64,000 nt of DNA from Liolophura sinensis (taxonomy: Eukaryota; Mollusca; Polyplacophora; Chitonida; Chitonidae), in the NCBI RefSeq assembly GCF_032854445.1, contig NC_088304.1, positions 36,476,108 through 36,540,107 of the forward strand. The letters run 5' to 3'. The notes beneath the pieces are model-generated. The model was not told where the DNA came from, made no database searches, and saw only the letters and a program-made list of their open reading frames with translations. A program made the translations under genes and the position numbers. Every line of letters begins with the position of its first letter. Positions within the stretch are counted from its first letter, which is position 1. Below, piece by piece: positions 53,182 to 64,000 of the stretch.

Positions 53182-53310
53182 AGCCCCGTTAGCTCAGGCG
53201 TTAAATTCGCTATGGCTGTCGAACTGTTGACTGCGAAGTCGCGTCTTTCAGGTCAAAATGTTTGTCAAGCACAAACATGGGCAATGTCAGAGGTTTGCCC
53301 AAGACACTGT
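53182..53310 (+). repeat. Possible tRNA-headed SINE
   Basis: 'ccccgttagctcaggcgttaaattcgc' resembles a box A. Downstream 'tcaggtcaaaatg' is a poor box B, and the body contains 'gaggtttgcccaagacactgtcc'. Single copy in the window. Confidence 0.3.
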
Positions 53311-53572
53311 CCATACATATATAAATCCGATCCATGCAGTGCTGTCTTTTCCTTTCTAGTATCATTTTGAACAATTGTTTTTCAAGATTCTAACTTTAAG
53401 TCACATCTTTCCTGAAACATCTTCATCTGAAATTATTTAAGCCAAAAGTACTCACGAATCGTTAAAATCATACCTTCACTGTGTTTGAAACTATTTCTAA
53501 AAAATGTGTCGAGTAGATTGTTCCTATTTAGACATATACATGAACAGTTAGTATAAAACCCAACTGCATGAG

Positions 53573-53690
53573 GTAAATTGCCAAAAGGCCGTATTTCACC
53601 GTTTATACTTGTAACCAGTTGTCAACTTTCACACTGTCGTCGCTGCTCTGTCCTTTGTCTCTATACTGTAAGTTTTTTACCTTCGTTGTT
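53573..53690 (+). repeat. Dispersed repeat R, copy 4
   Basis: 'ggtaaattgccaaaaggccgtatttcaccg' and 'cacactgtcgtcgctgctctgtcctttgtctctatactgta' match the copies at 11214, 40395 and 2045. Confidence 0.55.
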
Positions 53691-54059
53691 CATCAGATGG
53701 TTTAAAGTTTTGCCTTCAGTGAAACTCCCTCCTAGTAGTGTAGTAGAATATGCCTTTCTAACTCGGCGTATACTCTCATTCAAAAGTTTTACAGGTTCCT
53801 GGAGATTTGCAGTGGTTTTAAATCCTTTGAGAGATTAATATCCATGAGTAAATTCCCTATGCCAGATCCGTATGGTTCACAAGTTGTCGTGAACCACGTG
53901 AATCACTTAACTAATCGAAAATATAATTTAAATAATCTTGACTGTTACAGATTGCGCGAAAATGAATAAATAAACATAGCACACAGTTTATTTTAGGAAA
54001 TACGTTTTTAATATTGTATATACTTGATTTTACCTAAAATACCACGGAATGATCAAACA

Positions 54060-55480
54060 AATTTTAACTCCAGCCATTATTATCGGTAACCCTTAAAAAG
54101 AGGTCCATGCGCAGATGTGATGTGAAGATGGCAGACATCACGTGGAGATCGCGGCAAATGGATACAGCGTGTAACTCTTGTGTGTCAGGGGGTGGAAAAT
54201 TCTGATGTTATCTCGGCGGTTTAATCTACGAGGGCCGCGGGTTTAGTTTACAGGGGGAAGCCAGCCGCTATCGGATGGGGCCAGCGGTTCTGCTCTCACA
54301 GACTTATATATTTATGGAACGCCTGCCAATACGTCCCTGAATGATTACACCATCAGCTTCTGCTGCTTTAGACTTCACACGACTTATATAAACTTGTAAC
54401 GCCTGCTTGGAATTATTATGAAAACTGTTTACATTATATGTTCTCGGAACGGTCAACATAAGGTAGATTGGGGTCTCGGATTACGTGTAGGGTAGGGAGG
54501 TGATATGCAGGGCCGGGATTAAGGGTGGCCCCACCGGGTCACCTGGCATAATTAAACTGTGACGCTTCGTGCCGGCGGGGTATCTAGTTTCCACTATCTC
54601 GTTTTAGATATTTACTAGGTTAGATATCGGACTTATACATAGGCCAGTAATTGAATTTTGATGAGTTTTACAGCTGCTTGGTTTCCACTTTAAAAAAAAT
54701 TGCTTGAGTTGATAACTGTGTCCGCCAATTTCTCGGATCCAGTCTACTATGTATTAGGATCGTGCTCCGCCAGCATGTGTGGGAGAGGTACCCGGAGAGC
54801 CGGGAAATCGGGGCGAAAAAGGCAAACCGTGAGGCTATAAATCATTCCGTGCTCCCCACCATGTCTGCGCGCACGCGAAAGGCTTTCCGGTCGGATTGGA
54901 AGCATTCATGGAGAGCCCTTGCTCGCAGAACAAACTGTTTTATCGCTGTTTTACATGTTCCCAGTTGTCATGCCCCGAAGACGAACGATTAAGAGGTCCG
55001 AGGGGAATCTTCGAGGGTTCCGCAGGCTCTGACAAGCTCCTATCGGGTTCTCATACAAAGGCGAGGGATAACAAATTGGGGTCGCGACTTCTGACGTTCA
55101 GATAATCAGACAACAACGGCTCTTCTACCCTCCTCTTTCTCGTTCATGTCATCGCCTTTTATTGGAATAAATATGACGATCTGCTCGGCGGTATATGTAG
55201 AAAAGGGCAGCTCTCATCGTCTGGTTGATATATGCTTACCCCAAGGCTATTCATCGCCTCGACCTTGACCACTTTATATAACTTACTACCAGGTGTATAT
55301 TTACTGGTTCTGTTTCTATATTATTAAATGTAACTTTGCGACAGTTACCGCAAGGTTAATCCAAGGGCTGATCTGATTCGTTTTTATTTGTGCTGTTCAC
55401 CAGATAAAAGCAAAGAAATGGATGAAGGAGTCCGTGCTTATGGCCTTACGCCACCTCAGCAGTATTTCTGCTATATCGTA
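54060..55480. promoter_or_regulatory. Extended GC-richer block 4-5 kb upstream of the T-box gene, candidate enhancer region
   Basis: This is the longest repeat-free, GC-richer stretch in the window. It contains 'gggattaagg' and 'tcggattacg' (bicoid/Otx-type GGATTA), 'cataattaaac' (homeodomain core), 'gtcacctgg' (E-box) and 'gggaggtgat' (T-box-like). Open frames at 54762-54992 and 54896-55105 overlap in different frames and lack splice support. The reading as a cis-regulatory block for the gene at 59066 is inference from position and composition. Confidence 0.3.
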
Positions 55481-55759
55481 GCCAGTAGGAAGGAAATAAT
55501 AGCAACGAATAAATACATAATTAAATTGCATAATTAATTATAATTACTATTGCATTCATTGTTACACCTAAGAGAATGTTCGTTGGTCTAGCGGCGTAGT
55601 AGATTTCTCTTCAAAGATAACCAACTGATTCTGTCCAATTCCTCTTCGGAATTGTATCAGTACTGAAATCAAGACCCTAAAAGATCAACGCGTCGCTGAC
55701 ATTCCACCGACATTTTGTTTGCTGGTAATAACTCATTCACATTTTGTTGACATAAACCC

Positions 55760-56060
55760 TGTTACAGTCCACAATGAGTTACACATTCGGTACATTCCCT
55801 TCTATGCACGCACTTATATTTGTCAATTTTCGCGGCTGTCATGGTAGGCTTATACCGTGAGCCCTACATCAGCCCGACACCCCGGGAAGATCTGTCGTCA
55901 AAGGTAACGCACGGTTATCGCAAATACCGCTAATTTCCACCTCATTATCTGGATCGCTGTGATGAAGGTCTGTGGTTGCGGGTCTATATGGCACAAATAC
56001 GCTCAAAACATGGACCACCGAGCGTTGCTTCTAGCGATGATCAAGTTGTCGTAACTTCCC
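55760..56060. promoter_or_regulatory. Second GC-richer patch upstream of the T-box gene
   Basis: 'ttttcgcggctgtcatgg', 'cgcacggttatcgcaaataccgctaatttcc' and 'ctcattatctgg' form a non-repeat patch with a homeodomain-type TAAT core and a GATA core. Candidate only. Confidence 0.2.
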
Positions 56061-56202
56061 TTTAAACCGCACAGGTGCTCGTTAGAACCAGTGTCATTAC
56101 GGCCCCAAAGGAGATGAAATATGTGGCCAACTGCAGAAGAAACAAAATCTGTATACTACATATTCCATACAAATCTTATGTCAAAATTTAGTTGTTTACA
56201 TG

Positions 56203-56445
56203 AGTGATGTTTTACGCCGTATTGAAGAGTATTTCACATATACGACGACGGCCAGCATTATGGTTGGGGAAAGCCAGGTTAAAACCCACGACCATATGCA
56301 GGTTGCTGACAGACCTTCCTACGTACGACCGGAATGGAAGGCAGCATGAAGTGGACTTGAACTCACAACGACTGCTTCGGTGAAAGGCTCCTGGGTCATT
56401 GAGCCGGGCTGGCGTGCTAACTATTTCGGTCACGGAAGCCCCTAT
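56203..56445 (-). repeat. SINE family 1, near-complete copy
   Basis: 'gatgttttacgccgtattgaag', 'cggccagcattatgg', 'gcaggttgctgacagaccttcctacgtacgaccgg', 'gcatgaagtggacttgaactcacaacgac' and a head ending 'gtgctaactatttcggtcacggaagcccc'. The (TTTA)n tail has been lost. Confidence 0.85.
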
Positions 56446-56908
56446 TGCACCAAAAGGATCTATAAACAAGTGAGTGAAAATACGATTGTATTTTTATGAG
56501 AACTGAAAAAGAAATGCAATGTCACTACATTGAATGCAAGTAATACATGTAACTAGATATTAAATCCCAGAAGACATATTACTTGTTATATAAATTAGTA
56601 TAGACTGATAAACGAGAAGTAGATATGCACGTATTTGACACTGACCTAAAAACAAAATTGTTACATTGTTATCAGTAGATAGGAATTTCCTAAATCTTTT
56701 CAATTTTGAAACATACTGCACTTTGGATCCTATGGATAACTATACAGTATATCTAGTCATTCGTTAGAAGTTTCAAAATGCTATATGTTGTCATCTTGCC
56801 ATTTCGAAGATTAATAGGATGCGAAGAAGGCGTTCTAATTGCAGTGTTCATTGGTATATATTAAAATGGTGTAGGATAATGTATTACTTTCTATAAAATT
56901 CTTTCAGC

Positions 56909-56929
56909 AAAAAAAAAAAAAAAAAAAAA
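56909..56929 (+). repeat. Poly-A tract
   Basis: An uninterrupted run of 21 A. There is no convincing retrocopy upstream of it. Confidence 0.9.
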
Positions 56930-57324
56930 TTCACTCCAGAAATTAAATCTCGCGAACATCTATAGACAGAAAAATGATGAATTTGAACAGATCTAGGGTG
57001 ATACCTGTGTAAATAGAGTATCATCGACACTGATTCTTTCGAAATTTGGCAGATCTTTTATTTAAGGCTGTTTAGATGTCATGCGAGGTGTTTCCTAAAT
57101 CGTGTGCAAGACTTTGTAGCGGTCAATCTGTTACAGTATCTACTTTCAAAATTTCCAAGTTGTACTGTGAGTAATTAGTAGAACAAATAGCGGAGAAATG
57201 TTGTTGTAACATTTAAAACAAGAGTTTAGGTGAATACAACATACGCTCCAACGAATTCATTTGTATGAAATGTATAAAAGAATACCAGCAGGTGATGGGA
57301 ATCTTTATGGGAGTTGATGATAGG

Positions 57325-57915
57325 TATGTGTTTACCATGACAACCGCGCAAGTGGACAGATGTGTCCACCTCAAATGAAAACTTTATTCTGAACACAGTT
57401 GGAGTTAGAGCGGGGACAAAAAATCATTTCTATTTATGTAGTATATATAACGAAAGCGGCTACCCCGTTACCATGACAGCCGCGAAAATTGACAAATATA
57501 AGTCGTGACACATCGCTCTCTGTGTATCCATGTATCCACTAAAATTAAAACAGTTGGAGTTGTAACCCGGACACGATATCATATCTATTTATATAGTCTA
57601 CATAGGAAAAATGGCAATCTGGTAACAATGACAACCACGCAAATGGACAAATGTCAGTCACGACACATCATCATCTGTTTATGTATGCATTCACCAAAAA
57701 TGAAAAGTCTACGCGTAAAACAGTTGGACAGCCCAGACACGGAATCATATTTATCTACAAATTACATATATATAGGGAAACGGGCGATCTGGTAACCATG
57801 ACAACCCAGGAAATGAACAAATGTGATTCGCGACACGTCGTCATCTGTGTATGAATGTATCCACCAAATATTAAAACTCTGTGTGGAAACCTGTTGGAGT
57901 TATAGCCCGGACGCA
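57325..57915 (+). repeat. Divergent tandem repeat, four units of ~136-170 bp
   Basis: 'ttaccatgacaaccgcgc', 'ttaccatgacagccgcga', 'gtaacaatgacaaccacgc' and 'gtaaccatgacaacccagg' begin at about 57333, 57469, 57624 and 57794. Each is followed by 'ggacaaatgt..cgtgacacatc', 'tgtatccaccaaa.t.aaaa', 'gttggagttatagcccgga' and 'atcatatctattta'. Frames at 57505-57854 follow the units and are not genes. Confidence 0.75.
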
Positions 57916-58139
57916 AATACGAGCGGAGTTACGGGCAAAATCGCTATAACACAATACGCTCCGCCTATTGGCGGGGTGTATAAAAATTGATGAGATTTTG
58001 ACATCAGTACTTGTCGTTGAGTGTATGAAGTTTCTGTGTAAAAAAACATTTTGGGGGTAAACAGATCAATATTTGTGGAAATATAATTATGTCTAGATGT
58101 CAGGCCACGGATAATTTCACGGCAGGGTATCACAAACAA

Positions 58140-59065
58140 AATGGCGGAATATCATGTTAGCGTTGACAGATCTTTGACATGGTGGACATGTGAAGGAGTC
58201 ATGTGAACGCGTTTCGGGGGGCCTTGAGAAGTTTGTAGTTTGCATCTGTTGACTGTAAGTGTTGTATAATTTACATATTTCTTCTATTTCACGGAGAGTA
58301 AGCTCTCGGATGGTTGTCGGGGGAACGGACGAGGGGACGGGAGATAGGATCTTGAGTAGTTGGGTTTCGTGAAGCGGACAAGACTTAAGGGTACAATGTT
58401 CCGCTGATTTATGCCGCGCTGTACAGCTATGGCGTCAGAGCCGGGACTGATTCGGATTTAATCTAGAAGTGAATGGGCAGTATGAACCTATGGGGTTGCC
58501 AGTAACGAACAGCCGGTTTTCAGCTTAGTTCCCAGCGCTTGTCCTTGACGTGAGAGAGTCGTTTGATATGAATCCGTCTGGTCAGCCCGACGTGTCAAGT
58601 GTGACACAACCTAGGAATGATTAATGGGGAGCTTGGAGAGACTCAACAGGTCTGTCCCCTTAAAACCGTCACACCGACTCGCCAGATTCTGACTAACAAC
58701 CGCCTGGATCAAGTTAGTTGCACATCACTCCCACATCACAACAACGTCACACACCGGCATCAAAACACTTGTCACTGAATCCAGGGGAATATTTCATCCT
58801 CGACTCGCTGGAATTTCTACGTGATCTTCAAGAATCGTGCCTTCGGTGCTCGTATGGCTGCGTTCCACCATGCTCGCTGGCGGTCGCACTTCGCTCTTTT
58901 GTGGGAAGGGCGAGAGGTTTGGATCGGCCAATCAGCAACGCTCTTCTATCCGTCAGCCTAAGTGGCTGCCTGCTGGCCTATTTGTCTGGCTTGCTGGAGC
59001 AGGATGGGGAGCTGTAGTTTGCAGCGATCAAACCGCCCAGTCGATTAGATGCTCTTCGGCCTCCT
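58140..59065 (+). promoter_or_regulatory. Putative promoter / 5' UTR region of the T-box gene
   Basis: GC-richer sequence directly upstream of the start codon, with no clear TATA box. T-box-type half-sites cluster here: GTGTGA at 58599-58604, followed shortly by ACCTAGG, TCACACC at 58669-58675 and TCACAC at 58747-58752. Upstream ATGs exist, for example at 58854, so the untranslated leader may limit translation or part of this stretch may be untranscribed. The transcription start cannot be placed. Confidence 0.4.
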
Positions 59066-59258
59066 ATGGACTTCGGCTTCCCCATGTCTGCTAGAGCCAA
59101 TGCTTTCAGGATAGACTCCCTAATGTCTGGTCCTCTAGCGGAAGCCGCGACCCTCTCAAGCCTAGGATACCCTACTTTTCCCTCCCAGCGGGCCTCCGAC
59201 TGTTTCTTTGACTGGGGACAGGGCTCTGCTTACTGTTCCGGCATCAAGAACATGGAAG
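59066..59258 (+). CDS. Tbx1/10: Tbx1/10-class T-box factor, coding exon 1
   Basis: Encodes the first 64 residues plus one base of a split codon. It begins at ATG 59066 (a second Met is residue 7) and ends at a strong donor, AAG|GTAAGT. The sequence MSARANAFRIDSLM contains an eh1-like repression motif (FxIxxLM at about residues 14-20). In T-box proteins such a motif recruits Groucho/TLE corepressors, and it is typically followed by a Ser/Pro/Gly-rich linker, as here. T-box proteins are nuclear DNA-binding regulators of mesoderm, pharyngeal and muscle development. ATG 59066 was chosen because the frame upstream is closed and this Met leads directly into the conserved N-terminal motif. Exon 2 joins in phase. 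Confidence 0.8.
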
Positions 59259-59847
59259 GTAAGTCACATCAGGTGTGCCACTAACCCCCCCCCCCCCCCA
59301 ACCACCCCCCCCCCCAGGGACATTCGCTTGAAAAACGCACACGCTGCCCGTGTCCCCCTATCGGAGAAACGTTACTTCTCACCAAATAATCACACGTTTC
59401 AACAGGCAATCAATTAACTACGTGTAGCTAAAGAAGGATTTCTAGTAGTGCGACACAAATACATACAAAATTCGATTCTATTTCCCCCCAAACAACCTGG
59501 GATTTTCCATCTGAACACTATTTCGTGGTTAAAATTCGTAAATAAAACTGTGGAGGAAGAATAAATGTCTGCACAACTGGTAAATGTATGCATGTGGTAA
59601 ACTTCAGTAAAGCTAGCCTTTGAAAACAGATTCACGTGTCAATCCGTACCGTAAGGTACAGTGATAAGAGTAGGCTCTAAGTTATTGCAATAATATCTCT
59701 TTTGTAACATCATAGTGTTTTGTTTTGTTACAAATTCCACTCCGATTTACAAACAGACAATTTAGTAGATAGCAATATATTGCCTGTTTTGTACAAAATC
59801 CAGTTCCAACTTTGTTCACAGTTTTTCACGTTGCTCTTTGTTTGCAG
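59259..59847 (+). other. Intron 1 of the T-box gene (589 bp)
   Basis: GTAAGT donor and TTTGTTTGCAG acceptor. Long C-tracts at about 59285-59316 lie just after the donor. The phase is 1: exon 1 gives G, exon 2 gives CA. Confidence 0.8.
59285..59316 (+). repeat. Poly-C tracts in intron 1
   Basis: Two C runs separated by AACCA, 26 bp after the exon 1 donor. Length is likely polymorphic. Confidence 0.95.
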
Positions 59848-60166
59848 CATGCCTACTGAACGGAACGAATGGACGGTCGTATTTTGACGCAACAAGGTAC
59901 GAGCCTACCCAGCTTCAGAACAGTACAAATGCTAACAGGAACACTTTTGATGGCGAAAGTGTAAAAAATGAACCTGAAAATGGAACTAGTGTCAGCTCCG
60001 GAAATTGTGAAAGTCCGGAGAGCTTTATTAAAAATAATAAAAGCGAAGGTGAGAAGAAACCCCTGTATCCTAAGCTGCTGAATGTGAACGCTCATTTGGA
60101 GATGAAAGCTTTGTGGGAAGAGTTTGATCAGCTAGGCACGGAGATGATCGTTACCAAAGCAGGAAG
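59848..60166 (+). CDS. Tbx1/10: Tbx1/10-class T-box factor, coding exon 2 (start of the T-box)
   Basis: Continues exon 1 from residue 65 to about 170. Residues 65-135 are a polar linker rich in Asn, Ser and Glu, with an acidic/Lys stretch. From about residue 144 the T-box begins: [20 protein letters not shown] then MIVTKAGR. This opening motif with LEMKALW and [12 protein letters not shown] matches the Tbx1/10 subfamily better than Tbx20, Tbx15/18 or Brachyury, whose openings differ at these positions. The exon ends within the Arg codon after KAG at GG|GTCAGT, a junction that coincides with a common intron position in T-box genes. The rest of the DNA-binding domain and the C terminus are outside the window. 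Confidence 0.9.
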
Positions 60167-63100
60167 GTCAGTCATTTTTCATTATTTTTATTAATATTAT
60201 CATAATTGGTTGAAAATTCTGGTGTAGATGAGAAAATTCTGGTGTAGGAACGAAAAACTTAAATTACTATAATGTCTTATTAGATTGATCTATGGTGTTA
60301 TGTCTTTCGGTTTTTACAAGATTATATGATCAAATCTACAGACATTGCAGACTTACATTCGGAAAAGTTATTATTCATGTATAATACGATTTACGATTAG
60401 TTGTTACTGTTGCTGGGTTTCTTCACTTAATGACTGATTTAGTCTACACAAATGCTGCAACGTGGTCGTCCGATTCGTTCTATGGGAATAGAGAGATAAG
60501 CTTCAGTAAGCCTCCCTGTTTACTTGGAAATTGGACGGTGTAAAGAAAGTGCGTGTATGACATGACTTCATTTCTAAGAACATATATGAGTAATCTCAGA
60601 TTATGCGGACCTCACTAGACTTCATGTGTCAATGTGGCAGGATTCTACATTTTTTTCTCATTTTCTACTTCCGGTTATTGAGTGATCACGTGAAACATAT
60701 TCTGGTAGACCAGTATGGAATTCAACATTATTCTGACCTGACGTTTATACTGATTTATTTGTGGTCTGTTTCAAATCGACACCCGTCGCGCCCTATAGCA
60801 GGCAAGGAATTATACTTTAGTCCAAATCTCCAGTGATACTTATATTAGCTGTAAACGAAATTTAGAACAACTGGCCGTCTTTTGAGGATTTTTTAAAAAC
60901 ATACTCTTTGTTATATGTCTTAAAGCAAGACGTTTCTTTCCACAATGACATTAAACACATAACTTCTAGATTTTCATTCAATTTTTGCTTTATAATTCTA
61001 GTTTTGTTTTTCAAACGGCACTTCAAATTTTGCAGATTGCATTGGGTATGTTGAAAGTACAAAACTACGCATTAAACTAGCATAAAAATCTAGGTGTGAA
61101 AGCTTAGGGGGTGTCCAAAATACTCGTTCATCGTGGAATGTGTATACATCATGTAAGTACACGTATGAGGCTGTATAAGTCTATGGATATATATAAAGTG
61201 TCAGAAGATGTGTCAGTTTCCGTATCTATGTCACAGTGCTGTTATTTAATACCACCGTGGCTGCTCTGTGGCATTCACTCCTGTCACATCCGCTTACCAC
61301 GGGCAGTAGACGTGAACTTCACAGGGCTCTTTCCCTCGATCAGCTCGTCACCCATAATCAATTACATGTGGAAATTACCCCGAACGAACTTGAGTTAAAA
61401 ATTCTTTGAATTAGTTTAAAGGAATCGCATTGTTTCTTGATTTGATATAAGCCTACGCTATGAAAACCAGATGGTTTGGATTTGAACTCTTTAGTGCACC
61501 AATTACTTTATAAGCAAGGAAAATTAAAAGTTTTAAGTCTTCATTAAGATGGACATTTTAAACATAAGACTGAAGAATATATTGTTTGTATACAAGGGTT
61601 AAAATTTCTACTGTGGATAGCTAAATCAGAGTAGTTTCTAATACTTTTTTCTTTGCATTTAAATGTAATTGAAACAATCAGATAATATTTGTCCAAAATT
61701 AAGTGAGATTATAATAGACAAAATACTGTTCAGTTGATGTTTAAATTATTACAAAGTCATAATAACGATCATGGGAGATTATCTCAATATGCGATTTTCT
61801 TTGAGAGTCACGTGACAGATTCAGGTAGGTGCAGAGAAATGTGATACTGCTCGTTTAATATGATACCGTATCAGTTACTACCGGGTCATCGTATGTACAT
61901 CGTATGTACACAGAGCTTGACGCATTGACACATGAGGCTGTATTCAGTTTAACTAGTCATATGGACGGGGGAATAATAACATTGGTGGTAGAGAGTAGAT
62001 TAACGGATTAAATTTGTTGTTTTACATTTTAATCGCTATATATTGTCGACAATACAATTGCGATCGATTGTTCTCTTACAGATAAGCTGACGTAGAAAAT
62101 GTCAGAAAATTGACACACTCAGAGACGAATGTTTACAAGGATTTCATCAGATCTGATATTTAGATCCTATTAGACTTACGCTTTAATTCTACGTAAACAC
62201 TTGCTGTAAATCACATTTGTTTTGAAATTTGTTATAACCTAAATCCAGTAAATTAGTGGAATATATGTTGCTTGATCATTATTATTAACTCAGCGATAAA
62301 TTTATCTTTTGTGTCTTGTAGCCTTTTTTTTTAATTTATATGTCTATATGCGTTGGATTTTAGCCTAGTGTAATTTTTTGAAACCGCTTTTAAATAAAGT
62401 ATTTTAGTAAACGATTGATTAGCTAAGCTGTCCATTTGTTTTACAACAGTTAATACACCCCAGTTTCCCTGATGACATTTGCAATTATCAGTTAGAATCT
62501 CTTCCAGATGGACCTAAGGTATTTTCCCCCCAAATGACATTCTTTAGCTACAAAGTATTTTTCGACACAACAAGACAAAGAATGTTCTAAACATACTGAT
62601 TTCAAAGGATCGAGTTCAAGCGCGTCTGTCTTAGCGATATGGGTGAAATATTGCCGTTAATCCATAAATCGTTGATTCATTCATGTGCGTCTGCGTTATG
62701 CATGTATTGCATTTGATAGCCTGACTTTATATTTTTACACAGCCGTATGTACACATCATGATACGAACGAAAATATTATTTTTTTTATTCTGTTTTAAGC
62801 CCTAGTCTTTTACAGTGAATGATAACTGTACACATCACGGTTCGGTATTAAAAGTTAACACATGTACTTCACTTCGGGCAGCTTTGACTGTACCATTGTT
62901 GCTCAACCTACCCCCACGCCAAGGACACACGCACACACACATACTAAGGGCATTCTGTACTGTAGGTCCTTACCTCTAAGACCCAGTTTCACACACATTC
63001 TCATTAATGTCTTGGTTAATGAGCTATGAAGCCATCCACACGGCCCACGCCGGGTGGCCCGTCCACCTCGCTTAGAGCTGATAGGCTTCTCCTCATTTGG

Positions 63101-64000
63101 GAGGTACAAAAACGTGGGGCAAGCCGTTCAGTCGGCCGTAAAGAAAGCCCGTTTACATTTGAAGGGGAAAATGTTCATTGATGAATAGCTCTAGTAATTC
63201 CTTGTAATGATGGCTGTAAGGAAGACCAATATTTTGAGCTCTCCAGCAGTTGAAGATAATTGTTCTGCAATATCGCTAATTTCGAGAACATATAAAAATT
63301 CATATCTTTGAGAAAGCTGTGGAAGCTGCGAAGACACTTTAAATTTAATGTCGTTGTTGATGTTTTCATCTAAGGTGTAAACTTAAACATTTGGTTGTGT
63401 TACAATCGGTAAATCGGCGCTACAGATCGGGAGGGTAGCGGATTTGCACGCCTCTTTACAAAATATCAACACATGCCTACTCCAAGTCTTGTCATTCCCC
63501 ATCCCTCTGGTGCAGACTGAGCTTCACCAGATGCATGGTCGCCGCACAGGTACGCGTAGGAAGAATGATGGATGCAAGTGGCGGAGTGTATATCAGGAAA
63601 TAGTCTGTTAATAGGATAGAATATTATATGGTTATGAAAATAAACTAAAATTTGCAAACAAAAACTTTTCCGAAAACAATGTATGATATTTTCTCCGGAT
63701 GTGGTTTTACAGTCGGGTGTCAGTGTTTACGTAACATTATAGCTTGAAAAATGGAATTAGTGTTTCCCACATTAAATCGCCTAGATACAGAAAATAACTT
63801 TACTGCTAATAATAATAGAGGTTTAACTCCGGAGAAAAGAAGCCATTGTAATTAAGATGATAATACCGAAAGCTGATTCCAAAAAGGCTATTCTACAAAA
63901 GTCGTGCCTAAATGTTTTTCCCTCTATTTCTTTACCCTCGAAATTGGTAAAGTTTGAATTTTTTCAGCCCGTAAAATTAATTTCACCACTGCTCTGATTT
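60167..64000 (+). other. Intron 2 of the T-box gene, continuing past the window
   Basis: No downstream T-box exon (an RMFP-type start) was seen on the + strand. The sequence is AT-rich except for a GC-richer patch at about 62890-63150. Open frames at 60603-60836, 61111-61398 and elsewhere are not supported. Confidence 0.65.
62890..63150. promoter_or_regulatory. GC-richer island in intron 2, candidate enhancer
   Basis: It contains a short (CA)n, 'ctcattaatgtcttggttaatgag' (paired homeodomain-type ATTA/TAAT cores in a near-inverted arrangement) and 'tttcacacacat' (T-box-like). No repeat match in the window. Function inferred only. Confidence 0.25.

Noticed and set aside
57505-57854. Two overlapping + frames
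   Set aside because: They follow the units of a divergent tandem repeat and contain no domain.

Overview
The window reads as nuclear DNA of a lophotrochozoan animal, most likely a mollusc or brachiopod. It is AT-rich, genes are split by GT-AG introns, coding density is very low, and there are no operons. Dispersed tRNA-derived SINEs of a type familiar from marine lophotrochozoan genomes occur throughout, together with MITEs, a dying non-LTR retrotransposon and many microsatellites. The species cannot be named from this sequence alone.

Two loci carry convincing coding sequence. At the right end, on the + strand, are the first two coding exons of a T-box transcription factor of the Tbx1/10 class (59066-59258 and 59848-60166). 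The exons join in phase and end at a split codon just inside the T-box. The rest of the gene lies beyond the window, and 60167-64000 is intron. At the left end, on the - strand, are two 3'-terminal exons (319-863 and 8568-9112). Both are 545 bp, both begin after a phase-1 intron, and both encode a membrane-spanning segment, a basic stop-transfer stretch and a cytoplasmic tail with a shared C-terminal motif (LEE[IL]xA[KR]xLLSR). They look like tandem paralogues, or alternative last exons, of an unidentified receptor-like protein whose extracellular exons I could not find.

The roughly 50 kb between these loci (9.1-59 kb) has no gene I can name. It holds at least fifteen recognisable copies or fragments of one tRNA-derived SINE family with a (TAAA)n tail, and one or two other SINE families. 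It also holds two MITE families, each with long terminal inverted repeats and two copies, one MITE with a SINE nested inside it by a visible 7-bp target duplication. A 1.43-kb element with CAGGGGCGTA ends is flanked by AATAT on both sides. A non-LTR reverse-transcriptase remnant (36.3-37.1 kb) sits next to a 17-copy, 55-bp minisatellite (35.14-36.08 kb). Several other local tandem and inverted repeats are listed individually.

Between the repeats are islands that look richer in GC and CpG and show no repeat signature (about 30.6-30.9, 31.6-31.8, 34.3-35.0, 48.4-48.9, 54.1-55.5 and 58.1-59.06 kb, plus 62.9-63.15 kb in the T-box intron). Given the neighbouring developmental regulator, the simplest inference is a regulatory landscape, but only cross-species alignment could show that. 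Two weaker coding candidates are a 44-codon basic small ORF with a good start context (13875-14009) and a frame-broken ORF pair (27763-28265).
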